Source: Lachnospiraceae bacterium (lineage in GTDB: Bacteria > Bacillota > Clostridia > Lachnospirales > Lachnospiraceae). From it: DNA of 41,114 nucleotides. The stretch lies in NCBI GenBank assembly GCA_021771695.1, contig JAETON010000022.1, positions 1 to 41,114 on the forward strand, in the 5' to 3' direction. Numbering within the stretch: position 1 is the stretch's first letter; each line of letters begins with the position of its first letter. Positions 17,323 through 26,303 of the stretch are shown here, in pieces. The notes beneath the pieces were generated by a model. The model was not told the DNA's origin and ran no database searches. It saw only the letters and a program-made list of their open reading frames with translations. Position numbers and translations under genes: made by a program.

Positions 17323-17343
17323 GAGACGGGAGGAAGTTAAATC

Positions 17344-17901
17344 ATGACAGAATGTAAAAATATTTTTGCAATTCTTGATGAATTAAAAGAAAATGCAGCA
17401 CAGATAAATGATGATGATTTAAAAGCAGTGGAAAAACTGATTACAGAAGCAAATAGAATTTTTATCGGCGGAGCAGGACGTTCCGGATTTGCTGCAAGAG
17501 GATTTTCCAATCGTTTGATGCATCTTGGATATACCGTGTATTTTGTTGGAGAGCCGACAACTCCATCGATTCAGGAAGGAGACTTATTGATTGTAGGTTC
17601 TGGTTCAGGAAATACAGCAAGCCTTGTATCAAACTCTAAAAAAGCAAAAGAACAGGGAGCTAAAGTTGCAACACTTACCATGTTCCCGGAAAATACCATT
17701 GGTTCTATGTCAGATGCTGCAATTAAGATTCCAGGTGAAACTGAAAAGGTAAAAGGAAAAGGAAAAGCATCCGTACAGGCTTCTGGTTCATCTTTTGAAG
17801 AATTATGCTGGATTACATATGATGCAATGGTTATGGATTTAATGAAATTAACCAATCAGACAAATGAGGATTTGTTTAAACGCCACGCAAATATGGAATA
17901 G
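17344..17901 (+). CDS. SIS-domain protein, 6-phospho-3-hexuloisomerase-like (copy 2)
   Basis: 185 aa. It shares with copy 1 the GAGRSGFAARGF loop, SGSGNTASL, and the TMFP and PG-T segments, with many differences between them, so it is an old duplicate rather than a recent one. It directly follows the HPS-like gene (21 bp), the pairing seen in known hps-phi operons, and is therefore the better candidate for the true isomerase partner. The next gene starts 19 bp after it. Confidence 0.84.
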   Translation: MTECKNIFAILDELKENAAQINDDDLKAVEKLITEANRIFIGGAGRSGFAARGFSNRLMHLGYTVYFVGEPTTPSIQEGDLLIVGSGSGNTASLVSNSKKAKEQGAKVATLTMFPENTIGSMSDAAIKIPGETEKVKGKGKASVQASGSSFEELCWITYDAMVMDLMKLTNQTNEDLFKRHANME

Positions 17902-17920
17902 CACAACATAGGGGGAAGAA

Positions 17921-19129
17921 ATGAACAATTTTACATTTCTTAGTCCGACAAGATTAATTGTTGGAAAAGATGCAGAAAAAGAAACTGGGAAATGGATTAA
18001 AGAATTTGGCGGAACGACAGTTTTGGTTCATCATGACAGCGGTTTTGTAAAGCAGAATGGATTCGTAGATAAAGTAATTGATATGCTTTGTGCAGATGGA
18101 CTAAAAGTAGTAGAGCTTGGCGGAGTTGTCCCGAATCCACATTTGGATTTGGTATATGAAGGAATTGAGCTTTGTAAAAAGGAAAAGGTAGACTTCCTTT
18201 TGGCAATTGGCGGCGGGAGTGTCATTGACTCTACAAAGGCAATTGCAATGGGACTTCCTTATGAAGGAGATGTATGGGATTTCTTTATTGAAGAAGATGG
18301 AATTCCACATGATGTGCCAACAAAAAGTACCCCTCTTGGTGTTATTTTGACGATTGCTGCCACAGGAAGCGAAGCTTCTAACAGCTGTGTTATTACAAAA
18401 GCGGATGAAAATTTGAAACGTTTTTGCGATAATGATATTAACCGTGCGGTATTTGCTATTGAAAATCCAGAATTAACAATGACACTGCCTCCTTTCCAAA
18501 CTGCTTGTGGAATTATCGATATTATGTCACATTCTTTTGAAAGATATTTCACACCGGAAAAAGAAAATGACATTTTAACAGATTATCTTTGTGAAGCAAT
18601 TTTCCATACTTGTATGGAATGTGGAAGAATTTTGTCAGATGATCCTGAAAATTACGATGCAAGAGCAAATATTATGGTTGCATCAACATTATCTCATAAC
18701 GGATTAACTGGAATGGGAAGAACTGGTGACTGGGCATCTCATTTTATTGAACATGAATTGTCTGGGGAATATCAAAGCGTAACACATGGTGCAGGATTGG
18801 CGGTTATTACTCCGGCATGGATGAAATATGTGTACAAAGATAATATGAAACTTTTCCTGAAATGGGCAACAAGAGTTATGGGAGCTGCGATGGATTATGA
18901 AAATCCGGAACGTACCGTATTAGAAGCCATTGACCGTTTGGAATTATTCTTCCAAAGTTTAGGGGTTCCTACAAAATTAAGCGAAGTTCCAGGAGTAGAA
19001 AATTTGGATGAAGCTGTTATGGAGAAAATGGCGAAACGTGTCCGTGTTGTTCATGAGGACGGAAGCATTGGATGGGTGAAAAAATTATATACAAAAGATA
19101 TTGTTGAGATTTTCAAACTTGCGATGTAG
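17921..19129 (+). CDS. iron-containing alcohol dehydrogenase (BdhA/YqhD type)
   Basis: 402 aa. The NAD(P) loop is AIGGGSVIDS (residues 95-104). The metal ligands are visible as Asp200 and His204 in GIIDIMSHSFE, His274 in GDWASHFIEHEL and His289 in THGAG. It reduces aldehydes or ketones to alcohols, or the reverse; closest in character are butanol dehydrogenases and YqhD. As the last gene of the operon it could dispose of an aldehyde made by the pathway (formaldehyde if the HPS-like enzyme runs in the cleavage direction). That role is inference. Confidence 0.88.
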   Translation: MNNFTFLSPTRLIVGKDAEKETGKWIKEFGGTTVLVHHDSGFVKQNGFVDKVIDMLCADGLKVVELGGVVPNPHLDLVYEGIELCKKEKVDFLLAIGGGSVIDSTKAIAMGLPYEGDVWDFFIEEDGIPHDVPTKSTPLGVILTIAATGSEASNSCVITKADENLKRFCDNDINRAVFAIENPELTMTLPPFQTACGIIDIMSHSFERYFTPEKENDILTDYLCEAIFHTCMECGRILSDDPENYDARANIMVASTLSHNGLTGMGRTGDWASHFIEHELSGEYQSVTHGAGLAVITPAWMKYVYKDNMKLFLKWATRVMGAAMDYENPERTVLEAIDRLELFFQSLGVPTKLSEVPGVENLDEAVMEKMAKRVRVVHEDGSIGWVKKLYTKDIVEIFKLAM

Positions 19130-19153
19130 TATATGCAAAATAAAATTGAATTT

Positions 19154-19191
19154 AAAAAGGTGTACTGTATGAGAAGGCAGTACACCCTTTT
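19154..19191 (+). terminator. terminator of the sugar-phosphate operon
   Basis: GGTGTACTG (19159-19167) pairs with CAGTACACC (19178-19186), with A-rich 5' flank and CTTTT after the stem. The T-run is short, so some read-through into the aldo/keto reductase gene is possible. Confidence 0.7.
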
Positions 19192-19214
19192 CGTATCAAA
19201 AGGAGGATGCTGAT

Positions 19215-20162
19215 ATGATTCCTGTAAAAAAATTAAGTAATGGTGTAGAAATGCCTGTTTTAGGATTTGGGACATGGAAATTGAAAGATGAAAAGTGTAC
19301 AGAGATGGTAAAATATGCTTTGGATATAGGGTATCCGGCGATTGATACAGCACAGGTATATTTAAATGAAGAAGCAGTTGGAGAGGGGATTCGGCAATCC
19401 AGCAGGAAACGAGAAGATGTATTTTTTACATCCAAAATAAGAAACCGTTTTCAAGGATACGATCATACTTTACAGGCAGTAGAGGCAACATTAACAAGAA
19501 CGGGATTGGATTATATAGATTTATTTTTGATTCATTGGCCGGGAGAGAACATGTATGTACCCACTTGGAAAGCATTGGTGCGTATGTGTGAAGAAGGAAT
19601 GATTCGCTCCATTGGAGTCAGCAATTTCTATCCGGAACATATGGAAACCTGTGCACAAGAAACGGGAGTTATGCCAATGGTGAATCAGATTGAAATGCAT
19701 CCATATCTTATGCAGTATGAAGTGGTGGATTACTGCCGTCAGAATGGGGTTTTCCTTGTTTCGTGGAGTCCGTTGTCTGCAGGCGGTCAGACGAGACAGG
19801 ATCCAAAAACCAGTGCACTGGGAAATACAGGAAAGATACCGAGCGGAAATGTCATGGAAGATCCGGTTATTTGTGAGATTGCAAAACATCATGGGAAGAC
19901 ACCTGCCCAGACGGTGCTGCGGTGGCATGTACAGAATGGTTTTGGTGTTGTTCCAAAATCTTCAAATCCAGACCGTATCCGTCAGAATATGGAGTTATTT
20001 GATTTTGAATTAACGTTGGATGAAATGGATCAGATTCGGGAATTAACAAAAAAGCAGATTCGAATTGGAGATGATGGAAGAACTTATCGTTTTCTTTTGC
20101 TAGATGAATTGATTGCAGCAGGAAAAGAACCAAAAAGGGATCGCTTTGGAAATTATTTGTAA
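19215..20162 (+). CDS. aldo/keto reductase
   Basis: 315 aa, start 6 bp after AAAGGAGG. The catalytic tetrad is complete: Asp44 and Tyr49 (AIDTAQVYLNE), Lys74 (FFTSKI) and His107 (LFLIHWPG). IGVSNF and VVPKSSNPDRI (cofactor phosphate-binding region) are also present, which fits an NADPH-dependent member of the AKR5-like (2,5-diketo-gluconate reductase type) group. It follows the sugar-phosphate operon after a terminator and may share function with it. The physiological substrate cannot be told from sequence. Confidence 0.9.
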   Translation: MIPVKKLSNGVEMPVLGFGTWKLKDEKCTEMVKYALDIGYPAIDTAQVYLNEEAVGEGIRQSSRKREDVFFTSKIRNRFQGYDHTLQAVEATLTRTGLDYIDLFLIHWPGENMYVPTWKALVRMCEEGMIRSIGVSNFYPEHMETCAQETGVMPMVNQIEMHPYLMQYEVVDYCRQNGVFLVSWSPLSAGGQTRQDPKTSALGNTGKIPSGNVMEDPVICEIAKHHGKTPAQTVLRWHVQNGFGVVPKSSNPDRIRQNMELFDFELTLDEMDQIRELTKKQIRIGDDGRTYRFLLLDELIAAGKEPKRDRFGNYL

Positions 20163-20201
20163 TGGAGAGGGTGCTGCAAATAAGGAAGGAGAGAAGAACA
20201 T

Positions 20202-20312
20202 ATGGATATATTGATGAAATGTGCAGAGCTGTTCGGTGATGATGAGAAAGTAGAATATTTTGTAAAGTGCCAAGAACCGAAAAAAGCACTCGGATTATTG
20301 AACATGAATTGA
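20202..20312 (+). CDS. hypothetical 36-residue protein
   Basis: An open frame of 36 codons (starting MDILMKCAEL, ending LGLLNMN) begins 8 bp after AAGGAGAG and ends just before a strong terminator. It has two cysteines and no membrane segment. Position between an aldo/keto reductase gene and its terminator, together with the good ribosome site, supports translation, but length and the lack of any recognised family keep it uncertain; it may be a remnant of a longer gene. Confidence 0.45.
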   Translation: MDILMKCAELFGDDEKVEYFVKCQEPKKALGLLNMN

Positions 20313-20313
20313 T

Positions 20314-20366
20314 AAGAGAACGAGTTTCTTCTATAATAATATAGAGGGAACTTGTTCTTTTGTTTT
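20314..20366 (+). terminator. strong terminator before the S10 operon
   Basis: A 17-bp stem (20317-20333 with 20342-20358, three G-T pairs) with an 8-base A/T loop, extended by A/T pairs into TTTT and followed by a further T-run. It insulates the ribosomal superoperon from upstream transcription. Confidence 0.88.
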
Positions 20367-20403
20367 TATTTTTGTGCATGGATTAAAAATTTGAAAAAAT
20401 GTC

Positions 20404-20432
20404 TTGCAATTCAAGAATAGTTCGTATATAAT
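20404..20432 (+). promoter_or_regulatory. promoter of the S10 ribosomal operon
   Basis: TTGCAA (20404-20409), a 17-bp spacer and a perfect TATAAT (20427-20432). The expected start is near 20439. Confidence 0.82.
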
Positions 20433-20438
20433 CAAATC

Positions 20439-20683
20439 GTTGTGACCTTGATAGCGTTGAAGCGTGAGGTTGCTGTATCGGTAAAAGCCGATGCAGGTTT
20501 TCCGTGGAGCGAATGTCAAGTTGTTAAAACTGGCGACAAGTCACTGTACGAATTACAATCTATTGATGAAGACATGCGATAGAGACGCAGTGTGTAGATT
20601 TCACGATACACACGGAGGAGTGTACAGTCACCACTTGTCGTGCTACAAGAAAATTATAGTGCGAAAAGGAGGCGGCTTTTTTT
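20439..20683 (+). promoter_or_regulatory. structured 5' leader RNA of the S10 operon
   Basis: The 371-bp gap before rpsJ holds a terminator, the promoter and this leader of about 245 nt. Three foldable parts are visible. (1) 20447-20453 pairs with 20514-20520 and encloses a 9-bp hairpin, 20473-20481 with 20488-20496. (2) A long stem joins 20534-20541 with 20633-20640 and 20543-20549 with 20622-20628. (3) Inside it is a 7-bp hairpin, 20590-20596 with 20607-20613. AAGGAGG before rpsJ lies at 20666-20672. By analogy with L4-controlled S10 leaders of other bacteria it may be a feedback site; no equivalence to a named family is claimed. Confidence 0.65.
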
Positions 20684-21004
20684 ATGGCAGCAAGTCAAGT
20701 AATGAGAATTACATTGAAAGCGTATGATCATCAGTTAATCGATGCAAGCGCAAAGAGTATTATCGAAACAGTTAAAAAGACAGGGTCTAAGGTGAGTGGA
20801 CCGGTACCTATGCCAACTAAGAAAGAAATTATTACAATTCTTAGAGCAACACATAAGTACAAAGATTCCAGAGAACAGTTCGAGCAGAGAACTCATAAAA
20901 GATTGATTGATATCATTACACCAACACAGAAAACAGTTGATGCTTTATCTAAATTAGAAGTACCAGCTGGTGTGTACATCGACATCAAGATGAAGACAAA
21001 ATAG
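20684..21004 (+). CDS. rpsJ: ribosomal protein S10
   Basis: 106 aa with the family opening [16 protein letters not shown] and the conserved [20 protein letters not shown]10 is part of the 30S head and also takes part in antitermination with NusB. The N-terminus MAASQ is a few residues longer than in many S10 proteins. First gene of the superoperon; its ribosome site AAGGAGG is 11 bp upstream, a little far, with a T-run between that could be part of the leader structure. Confidence 0.97.
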   Translation: MAASQVMRITLKAYDHQLIDASAKSIIETVKKTGSKVSGPVPMPTKKEIITILRATHKYKDSREQFEQRTHKRLIDIITPTQKTVDALSKLEVPAGVYIDIKMKTK

Positions 21005-21062
21005 TAATCCCAAAGGGTTATGAGTAAATGAGGTATCCCCTTAAGCTTGTAGCGTCTAGGAT

Positions 21063-21087
21063 GATTACAACGTAACACGTTATAATC
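21063..21087 (+). other. hairpin in the rpsJ-rplC spacer
   Basis: GATTA-c-AACG-TAACA-CGTT-a-TAATC gives nine base pairs with one mismatch, in the 114-bp gap between rpsJ and rplC. There is no T-run, so it is not a terminator; it may be a processing or translation-control element. Confidence 0.5.
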
Positions 21088-21118
21088 CGCTGTAGATTAA
21101 ATAGGAGGAACAATCAAA

Positions 21119-21748
21119 ATGAAAAAAGCGATTTTAACAACAAAAGTCGGAATGACTCAGATCTTCAATGAAGATGGAGTGTTAACTCCAGTAACTGTAT
21201 TACAGGCAGGACCTTGTGTCGTTACTCAGGTAAAGACAGTTGAAAATGATGGATACAGTGCAGTTCAGGTTGGATTTGTTGATAAGAAAGAAAAAGGAAT
21301 CAACAAACCTCAGAAAGGACATTTCGATAAAGCTGGAGTATCTCCAAAAAGATTCGTGAGAGAATTCAGATTTGAAAATGCAGAAGAATATACAGTTGGT
21401 CAGGAAATCAAGGCTGACATCTTCGCGGCAGGAGATAAAATTGATGTTACAGCAACATCAAAAGGTAAAGGATATGCTGGTGGTATCAAACGTCACGGTT
21501 TGAAATCAGGTCCATCTGCCCATGGTTCTAAATATCATCGTCATGCAGGTTCCAATGGTTCTGCTTCTGATCCTAGCAAAGTTTTCAAAGGAAAGAAAAT
21601 GCCGGGACATATGGGAGCTGAAAGAGTTACCATTCAGAATCTGGAAGTAGTAAAAGTTGACGCTGACGCAAACATTATTTTAGTAAAAGGTGCTGTACCA
21701 GGACCTAAGAAATCTTTAGTAATGTTAAAAGAATCAGTAAAGGCGTAG
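21119..21748 (+). CDS. rplC: ribosomal protein L3
   Basis: 209 aa, beginning [16 protein letters not shown] as usual for L3. The loop that reaches the peptidyl-transferase centre is recognisable around [17 protein letters not shown], and KKMPGHMG follows. L3 is an early 50S assembly protein. AGGAGGAAC stands upstream; 114 bp separate it from rpsJ, more than the other gaps in this part of the operon. Confidence 0.98.
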   Translation: MKKAILTTKVGMTQIFNEDGVLTPVTVLQAGPCVVTQVKTVENDGYSAVQVGFVDKKEKGINKPQKGHFDKAGVSPKRFVREFRFENAEEYTVGQEIKADIFAAGDKIDVTATSKGKGYAGGIKRHGLKSGPSAHGSKYHRHAGSNGSASDPSKVFKGKKMPGHMGAERVTIQNLEVVKVDADANIILVKGAVPGPKKSLVMLKESVKA

Positions 21749-21777
21749 GTCTTTAGAAGAAAGGAGGACTATATAAG

Positions 21778-22398
21778 ATGGCAACAGTATCTGTATTAAA
21801 TATGGAAGGCAAAGAAGTTGACAAATTAGATCTTAACGACAGCATCTTTGGCGTAGAAATAAATGAACATTTAGTACATCTGGCAGTCGTAAGCCAGTTG
21901 GCAAATAATCGTCAGGGAACTCAGAAAGCCAAAACACGTTCTGAAGTCCGCGGCGGTGGAAGAAAACCTTGGAGACAGAAAGGAACAGGTCATGCAAGAC
22001 AGGGATCTATCCGTGCTCCACAGTGGACAGGCGGCGGAGTTGTATTTGCTCCAACACCAAGAGAATACACAAAGAAATTAAACAAAAAAGAAAGACGTTT
22101 AGCATTGAAATCTGCATTAACATCCAGAGTACAGGCTGACAAATTTATTGTAGTCGATGAATTTAAATTTGATGAAATCAAGACTAAGAATGTGAAAAAC
22201 ATGTTAGACAGCTTTAATGTAAAGAAAGCATTAGTTGTTATGGGTGATAAGAACGATAACTTAATCTTATCTGCTAGAAACATTCCTGGTGTAAAAACAG
22301 CATTGACAAACACAATTAATGTGTATGATATTTTGAAATATGACACTGTAGTTGTTTCTAAGGAAGCAGTTGCAAATATTGAGGAGGTATATGCATAA
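21778..22398 (+). CDS. rplD: ribosomal protein L4
   Basis: 206 aa. The exit-tunnel loop is clear as [20 protein letters not shown] and [20 protein letters not shown]. In enterobacteria L4 also represses its own operon by binding the S10 leader; whether this one does is open, but a structured leader is present upstream. The stop codon overlaps the rplW start by one base (TAATG), so the two are coupled. Confidence 0.98.
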   Translation: MATVSVLNMEGKEVDKLDLNDSIFGVEINEHLVHLAVVSQLANNRQGTQKAKTRSEVRGGGRKPWRQKGTGHARQGSIRAPQWTGGGVVFAPTPREYTKKLNKKERRLALKSALTSRVQADKFIVVDEFKFDEIKTKNVKNMLDSFNVKKALVVMGDKNDNLILSARNIPGVKTALTNTINVYDILKYDTVVVSKEAVANIEEVYA

Positions 22399-22697
22399 TG
22401 GCAAATATTAAATATTATGACGTTATCTTAAAGCCAATCGTAACTGAAAAAAGTATGAATGCCATGGCAGAAAAGAAATATACTTTTTTAGTTCATCCAT
22501 CTGCAACGAAATCCCAGATTAAAGAAGCAGTGGAAAAAATGTTTGAAGGAACAAAAGTAGCAAAAGTCAACACGATGAACTATGATGGAAAAACAAAGAG
22601 ACGTGGAATGACTTTTGGAAAAACTGCTAAGACAAAGAAAGCAATCGTTCAGTTGACAGCAGAAAGTGCTGATATCGAAATTTTTGAGGGGCTATAA
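22398..22697 (+). CDS. rplW: ribosomal protein L23
   Basis: 99 aa; [21 protein letters not shown] and [14 protein letters not shown] are family segments. L23 lies at the tunnel exit and is the docking point for trigger factor and SRP. It begins on the last base of rplD. A 67-bp gap follows before rplB. Confidence 0.98.
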   Translation: MANIKYYDVILKPIVTEKSMNAMAEKKYTFLVHPSATKSQIKEAVEKMFEGTKVAKVNTMNYDGKTKRRGMTFGKTAKTKKAIVQLTAESADIEIFEGL

Positions 22698-22764
22698 GAA
22701 TTAGCAGCTAAAAACTATACGCAGTATAAGCGTGATAATAAATCAGATTTGAAAGGAGATAAAA

Positions 22765-23607
22765 ATGGGAATCAAATCATATAACCCATATACACCTTCT
22801 AGAAGACATATGACCGGATTAGATTTTGATGTAATTACAAAATCAACTCCAGAAAAATCTCTGGTAACTTCTTTAAAGAAGAACGCTGGTCGTAACAATC
22901 AGGGTAAAATTACAGTAAGACACCGCGGAGGCGGAGCTAGAAGAAAATACAGAATTATTGATTTCAAGAGAAATAAGGATGGTGTTCCAGCAACAGTAAC
23001 AGCAATCGAATACGATCCAAACAGAACAGCAAACATCGCATTATTAACATATGCAGATGGTGAAAAAAGATATATCATTGCACCGAACAAGTTAGCAGTT
23101 GGAACAACTGTTATGAATGGTCCGGAAGCAGAAATCAAAGTAGGAAACTGCCTTCCATTGGCAAACATTCCGGTTGGTACAGAAATCCACAATATTGAAA
23201 TGTATCCTGGAAAAGGTGGACAGCTGGTACGTTCCGCAGGAAACTCAGCACAGTTAATGGCAAAAGAAGGAAAATATGCAACACTTCGTTTACCATCTGG
23301 TGAAATGAGAATGGTACCTGTTGTTTGCAGAGCTACTATCGGTCAGGTTGGAAACATCGAGCATGATCTTGTGAACATTGGTAAAGCAGGTCGTAAACGT
23401 CACATGGGATTCCGCCCAACAGTCCGCGGTTCTGTTATGAACCCGAATGACCATCCACATGGTGGTGGTGAAGGTAAAACTGGTATCGGACGTCCGGGAC
23501 CATGCACACCTTGGGGTAAACCTGCATTAGGATTGAAGACCCGTAAGAAAAATAAACAATCTAACAAGATGATCGTAAGAAGAAGAGATGGTAAAACTGT
23601 TAAATAG
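22765..23607 (+). CDS. rplB: ribosomal protein L2
   Basis: 280 aa, normal length. [16 protein letters not shown] opens the protein. The conserved GVAMNP-like region appears as [15 protein letters not shown], which includes the histidine close to the peptidyl-transferase centre. L2 binds domain IV of 23S rRNA and bridges the subunits. Start behind AAAGGAG. Confidence 0.98.
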   Translation: MGIKSYNPYTPSRRHMTGLDFDVITKSTPEKSLVTSLKKNAGRNNQGKITVRHRGGGARRKYRIIDFKRNKDGVPATVTAIEYDPNRTANIALLTYADGEKRYIIAPNKLAVGTTVMNGPEAEIKVGNCLPLANIPVGTEIHNIEMYPGKGGQLVRSAGNSAQLMAKEGKYATLRLPSGEMRMVPVVCRATIGQVGNIEHDLVNIGKAGRKRHMGFRPTVRGSVMNPNDHPHGGGEGKTGIGRPGPCTPWGKPALGLKTRKKNKQSNKMIVRRRDGKTVK

Positions 23608-23623
23608 TACAAGGAGGTAACTT

Positions 23624-23902
23624 ATGGCTCGTTCACTTAAAAAAGGACCATTTGCAGATAAGAGTCTGCTGAAAAAAGTAGACGCTATGAACGAATCAGG
23701 AGACAAAAGCGTTATCAAAACATGGTCTCGTCGTTCTACAATCTTCCCATCATTTGTAGGGCATACAATTGCTGTCCATGATGGAAGAAAACATGTGCCA
23801 GTATACATTACAGAAGATATGGTTGGACACAAGCTTGGAGAGTTCGTAGCAACAAGAACTTTCCGTGGGCATAAATCTGAGAAAAAATCCGGAATGAAAT
23901 AA
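23624..23902 (+). CDS. rpsS: ribosomal protein S19
   Basis: 92 aa with [48 protein letters not shown] and [15 protein letters not shown], all standard S19 segments. It forms part of the 30S head with S13. AAGGAGG stands 6 bp before the start. Confidence 0.98.
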   Translation: MARSLKKGPFADKSLLKKVDAMNESGDKSVIKTWSRRSTIFPSFVGHTIAVHDGRKHVPVYITEDMVGHKLGEFVATRTFRGHKSEKKSGMK

Positions 23903-23929
23903 TCAAGTTTGGAAGGAGGTTTCATTTAA

Positions 23930-24319
23930 ATGGCTAAGAAATATAGCAGATCTCAGTATAAAAAAGAGAGAAATGCAAACAAAGATACAAGACCAAAAGC
24001 TACATTAAGAAATGCTAGAGTTTCTACAACAAAAGCAGCTTTCGTATTAGACGCAATCAGAGGAAAAGATGTAGAAACAGCGCTTGGAATTTTACTTTAC
24101 AATCCAAGATATGCTTCAACATTAATTGAAAAGTTATTAAAATCTGCAATTGCAAATGCAGAAAATAATAACGGATTGGACCCAGAAAACCTTTACATTG
24201 CAGAATGTTATGCAAATAAAGGACCTACAATGAAGAGAGTAAAACCTAGAGCACAGGGTAGAGCTTATAGAATTGAACACAGAATGAGCCACATCACACT
24301 GGTGCTTGATGAAAGATAG
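23930..24319 (+). CDS. rplV: ribosomal protein L22
   Basis: 129 aa. The tunnel hairpin is seen at the C-terminal part (GPTMKRVKPRAQGRAYRI), where macrolide-resistance changes occur in other species; nothing unusual is apparent. The basic N-terminal extension KKYSRSQYKKERNANKD is longer than in E. coli L22 (110 aa) and explains the extra length. Confidence 0.97.
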   Translation: MAKKYSRSQYKKERNANKDTRPKATLRNARVSTTKAAFVLDAIRGKDVETALGILLYNPRYASTLIEKLLKSAIANAENNNGLDPENLYIAECYANKGPTMKRVKPRAQGRAYRIEHRMSHITLVLDER

Positions 24320-24331
24320 AAGGAGGCAAAC

Positions 24332-24982
24332 ATGGGACAGAAAGTAAATCCTCATGGTCTGAGAGTCGGAATTATTAAAGATTGGGATTCTAGATGGTAT
24401 GCAGAAGATGATTTTGCAGATAACCTTGTAGAAGACGATGAAATCAGAAAATATGTAAAGAAAAAACTGTACAGTGCTGGAATTTCAAGAATTGAAATTG
24501 AAAGAGCATCTGACAGAGTAAAATTAATTGTTTATACAGCAAAACCTGGAGTAGTGATTGGTAAAGGCGGTTCATCTATTGAACAGCTGAAAAAAGAAAT
24601 CCAGAAAATGACAGATAAAAAGTTACTGATCGATGTTAAGGAAGTTAAGAGACCAGACAAAGATGCTCAGTTAGTTGCAGAAAATATTGCACAGCAGCTG
24701 GAAAACCGTATTTCTTTCAGACGTGCAATGAAATCATGCATGCAGCGTACAATGAGAGCTGGTGCTTTAGGAATTAAGACTGCTGTTTCTGGACGTTTAG
24801 GCGGAGCGGATATGGCTCGTACAGAGTTCTACAGCGAAGGAACAATTCCTCTTCAGACACTCCGTGCAGATATTGATTACGGATTTGCTGAAGCAGATAC
24901 AACTTATGGTAAAGTCGGAGTTAAGACTTGGATTTATCATGGTGAAGTACTTCCATCAAAAAAGGAAGGGGGAAATAAATAA
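24332..24982 (+). CDS. rpsC: ribosomal protein S3
   Basis: 216 aa beginning [14 protein letters not shown]. The KH-domain loop [16 protein letters not shown] and the C-terminal domain segment [17 protein letters not shown] are clear. S3 lines the mRNA entry site with S4 and S5. The stop shares a base with the rplP start. Confidence 0.98.
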   Translation: MGQKVNPHGLRVGIIKDWDSRWYAEDDFADNLVEDDEIRKYVKKKLYSAGISRIEIERASDRVKLIVYTAKPGVVIGKGGSSIEQLKKEIQKMTDKKLLIDVKEVKRPDKDAQLVAENIAQQLENRISFRRAMKSCMQRTMRAGALGIKTAVSGRLGGADMARTEFYSEGTIPLQTLRADIDYGFAEADTTYGKVGVKTWIYHGEVLPSKKEGGNK

Positions 24983-25419
24983 TGTTAATGCCAAAAAGAG
25001 TAAAACGTCGTAAACAGTTCCGTGGAAGCATGCGCGGAAAAGCATTACGCGGAAATAAAATTACTTACGGTGATTACGGTATCGTAGCATGTGAACCAGC
25101 ATGGATCACAGCAAACCAGATTGAAGCAGCCCGTGTTGCTATGACTCGTTATATTAAACGTGGTGGTAAAGTTTGGATTAAAATTTTCCCTGATAAACCA
25201 GTTACAGCACAGCCTGCTGAAACTCGAATGGGTAAAGGTAAAGGTAACTTAGAATATTGGGTAGCAGTTGTAAAACCAGGAAGAGTTATGTTTGAAATTG
25301 CTGGCGTAAGCGAAGAAATCGCAAGAGAAGCTTTACGTCTTGCTGTACACAAACTACCTGTAAAGTGTAAAATTGTTTCTCGTGAAGCTTTAGAAGGCGG
25401 TGACAACAGTGAAAACTAA
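24982..25419 (+). CDS. rplP: ribosomal protein L16
   Basis: 145 aa, [20 protein letters not shown] at the N-terminus; [24 protein letters not shown] and [19 protein letters not shown] are the hallmark segments of L16, which helps place tRNA in the A site. It overlaps rpsC by one base and the rpmC start by 11 bp, so the three are tightly coupled. Confidence 0.98.
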   Translation: MLMPKRVKRRKQFRGSMRGKALRGNKITYGDYGIVACEPAWITANQIEAARVAMTRYIKRGGKVWIKIFPDKPVTAQPAETRMGKGKGNLEYWVAVVKPGRVMFEIAGVSEEIAREALRLAVHKLPVKCKIVSREALEGGDNSEN

Positions 25420-25612
25420 AGATTTTGTAAAAGAATTAAATAATAAGTCATTAGACGAATTAAACAATGAGCTAGTAGCTGCGAAAAAGGAATTATTCAA
25501 TTTAAGATTCCAGAATGCAACAAATCAGCTTGAGAATACAAGCAGAATCAAAGAAGTAAGAAGAAATATTGCACGTATTCAGGGTGCAATTACAGCAAAA
25601 GCAAATGCTTAG
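25409..25612 (+). CDS. rpmC: ribosomal protein L29
   Basis: 67 aa from the GTG at 25409. A second GTG at 25400 lies in the ribosome site (GAAGGCGG), so the later one is preferred; the protein then starts [14 protein letters not shown], as L29 does. [25 protein letters not shown] is the coiled two-helix core. It starts within rplP. Confidence 0.95.
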   Translation: MKTKDFVKELNNKSLDELNNELVAAKKELFNLRFQNATNQLENTSRIKEVRRNIARIQGAITAKANA

Positions 25613-25636
25613 TAAATTCGAAAGGAGGAATTTGTT

Positions 25637-25891
25637 GTGGAAAGAAATTTAAGAAAAACCCGTGTAGGGAAAGTTGTTAGTGATAAAATGGATAAGACAA
25701 TCGTAGTTGCAATCGAAGACAACGTAAAACATCCTTTATATAAGAAAATCGTTAAGAGAACTTACAAATTAAAAGCTCATGACGAAAAGAATGAATGTAA
25801 CATTGGAGACAGAGTAAAGGTTATGGAAACAAGACCTCTTTCTAAAGACAAGAGATGGAGACTTGTAGAAATTATCGAAAGAGCAAAATAA
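25637..25891 (+). CDS. rpsQ: ribosomal protein S17
   Basis: 84 aa, GTG start behind AAAGGAGG. The OB-fold segments [41 protein letters not shown] and [18 protein letters not shown] identify S17, a primary 16S-binding protein. Confidence 0.97.
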   Translation: MERNLRKTRVGKVVSDKMDKTIVVAIEDNVKHPLYKKIVKRTYKLKAHDEKNECNIGDRVKVMETRPLSKDKRWRLVEIIERAK

Positions 25892-25922
25892 TCTTTTTGT
25901 TCAGTTGGAAAGGAGAAAAAGC

Positions 25923-26291
25923 ATGATCCAGCAGGAATCAAGACTTAGAGTAGCCGACAACACAGGAGCAAAAGAAATTCTCTGCATCCGTGTGTTAGGG
26001 GGATCTACTAGAAGATATGCTAACATCGGTGATGTGATTGTCGCTACGGTTAAAGATGCAACACCAGGCGGTGTTGTAAAAAAAGGTGACGTAGTAAGAG
26101 CAGTTGTAGTTCGTACAAAGAAAGGTGCTCGTCGTAAAGATGGTTCTTACATCAGATTTGACGAAAATGCTGCTGTAATTATCAAAGATGATATGAATCC
26201 AAGAGGAACTCGTATCTTTGGACCAGTGGCAAGAGAGCTTAGAGACAAGAAATTTATGAAGATTGTTTCATTAGCACCAGAAGTATTATAA
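25923..26291 (+). CDS. rplN: ribosomal protein L14
   Basis: 122 aa from the ATG at 25923 (AAAGGAG 6 bp or so before); six more in-frame codons upstream only translate the ribosome site. [18 protein letters not shown] is the invariant start of L14, and [15 protein letters not shown] and [24 protein letters not shown] follow. L14 contacts L19 and the 30S subunit. Confidence 0.98.
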   Translation: MIQQESRLRVADNTGAKEILCIRVLGGSTRRYANIGDVIVATVKDATPGGVVKKGDVVRAVVVRTKKGARRKDGSYIRFDENAAVIIKDDMNPRGTRIFGPVARELRDKKFMKIVSLAPEVL

Positions 26292-26303
26292 GGAGGAAAC
26301 ACT

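Noticed and set aside
13878-17901. Complete formaldehyde-assimilating ribulose monophosphate cycle
   Set aside because: HPS- and PHI-like genes are present but no methanol or formaldehyde-forming dehydrogenase of methylotrophs is linked; the company of MtlD and DhaK points to sugar-alcohol or pentose metabolism.
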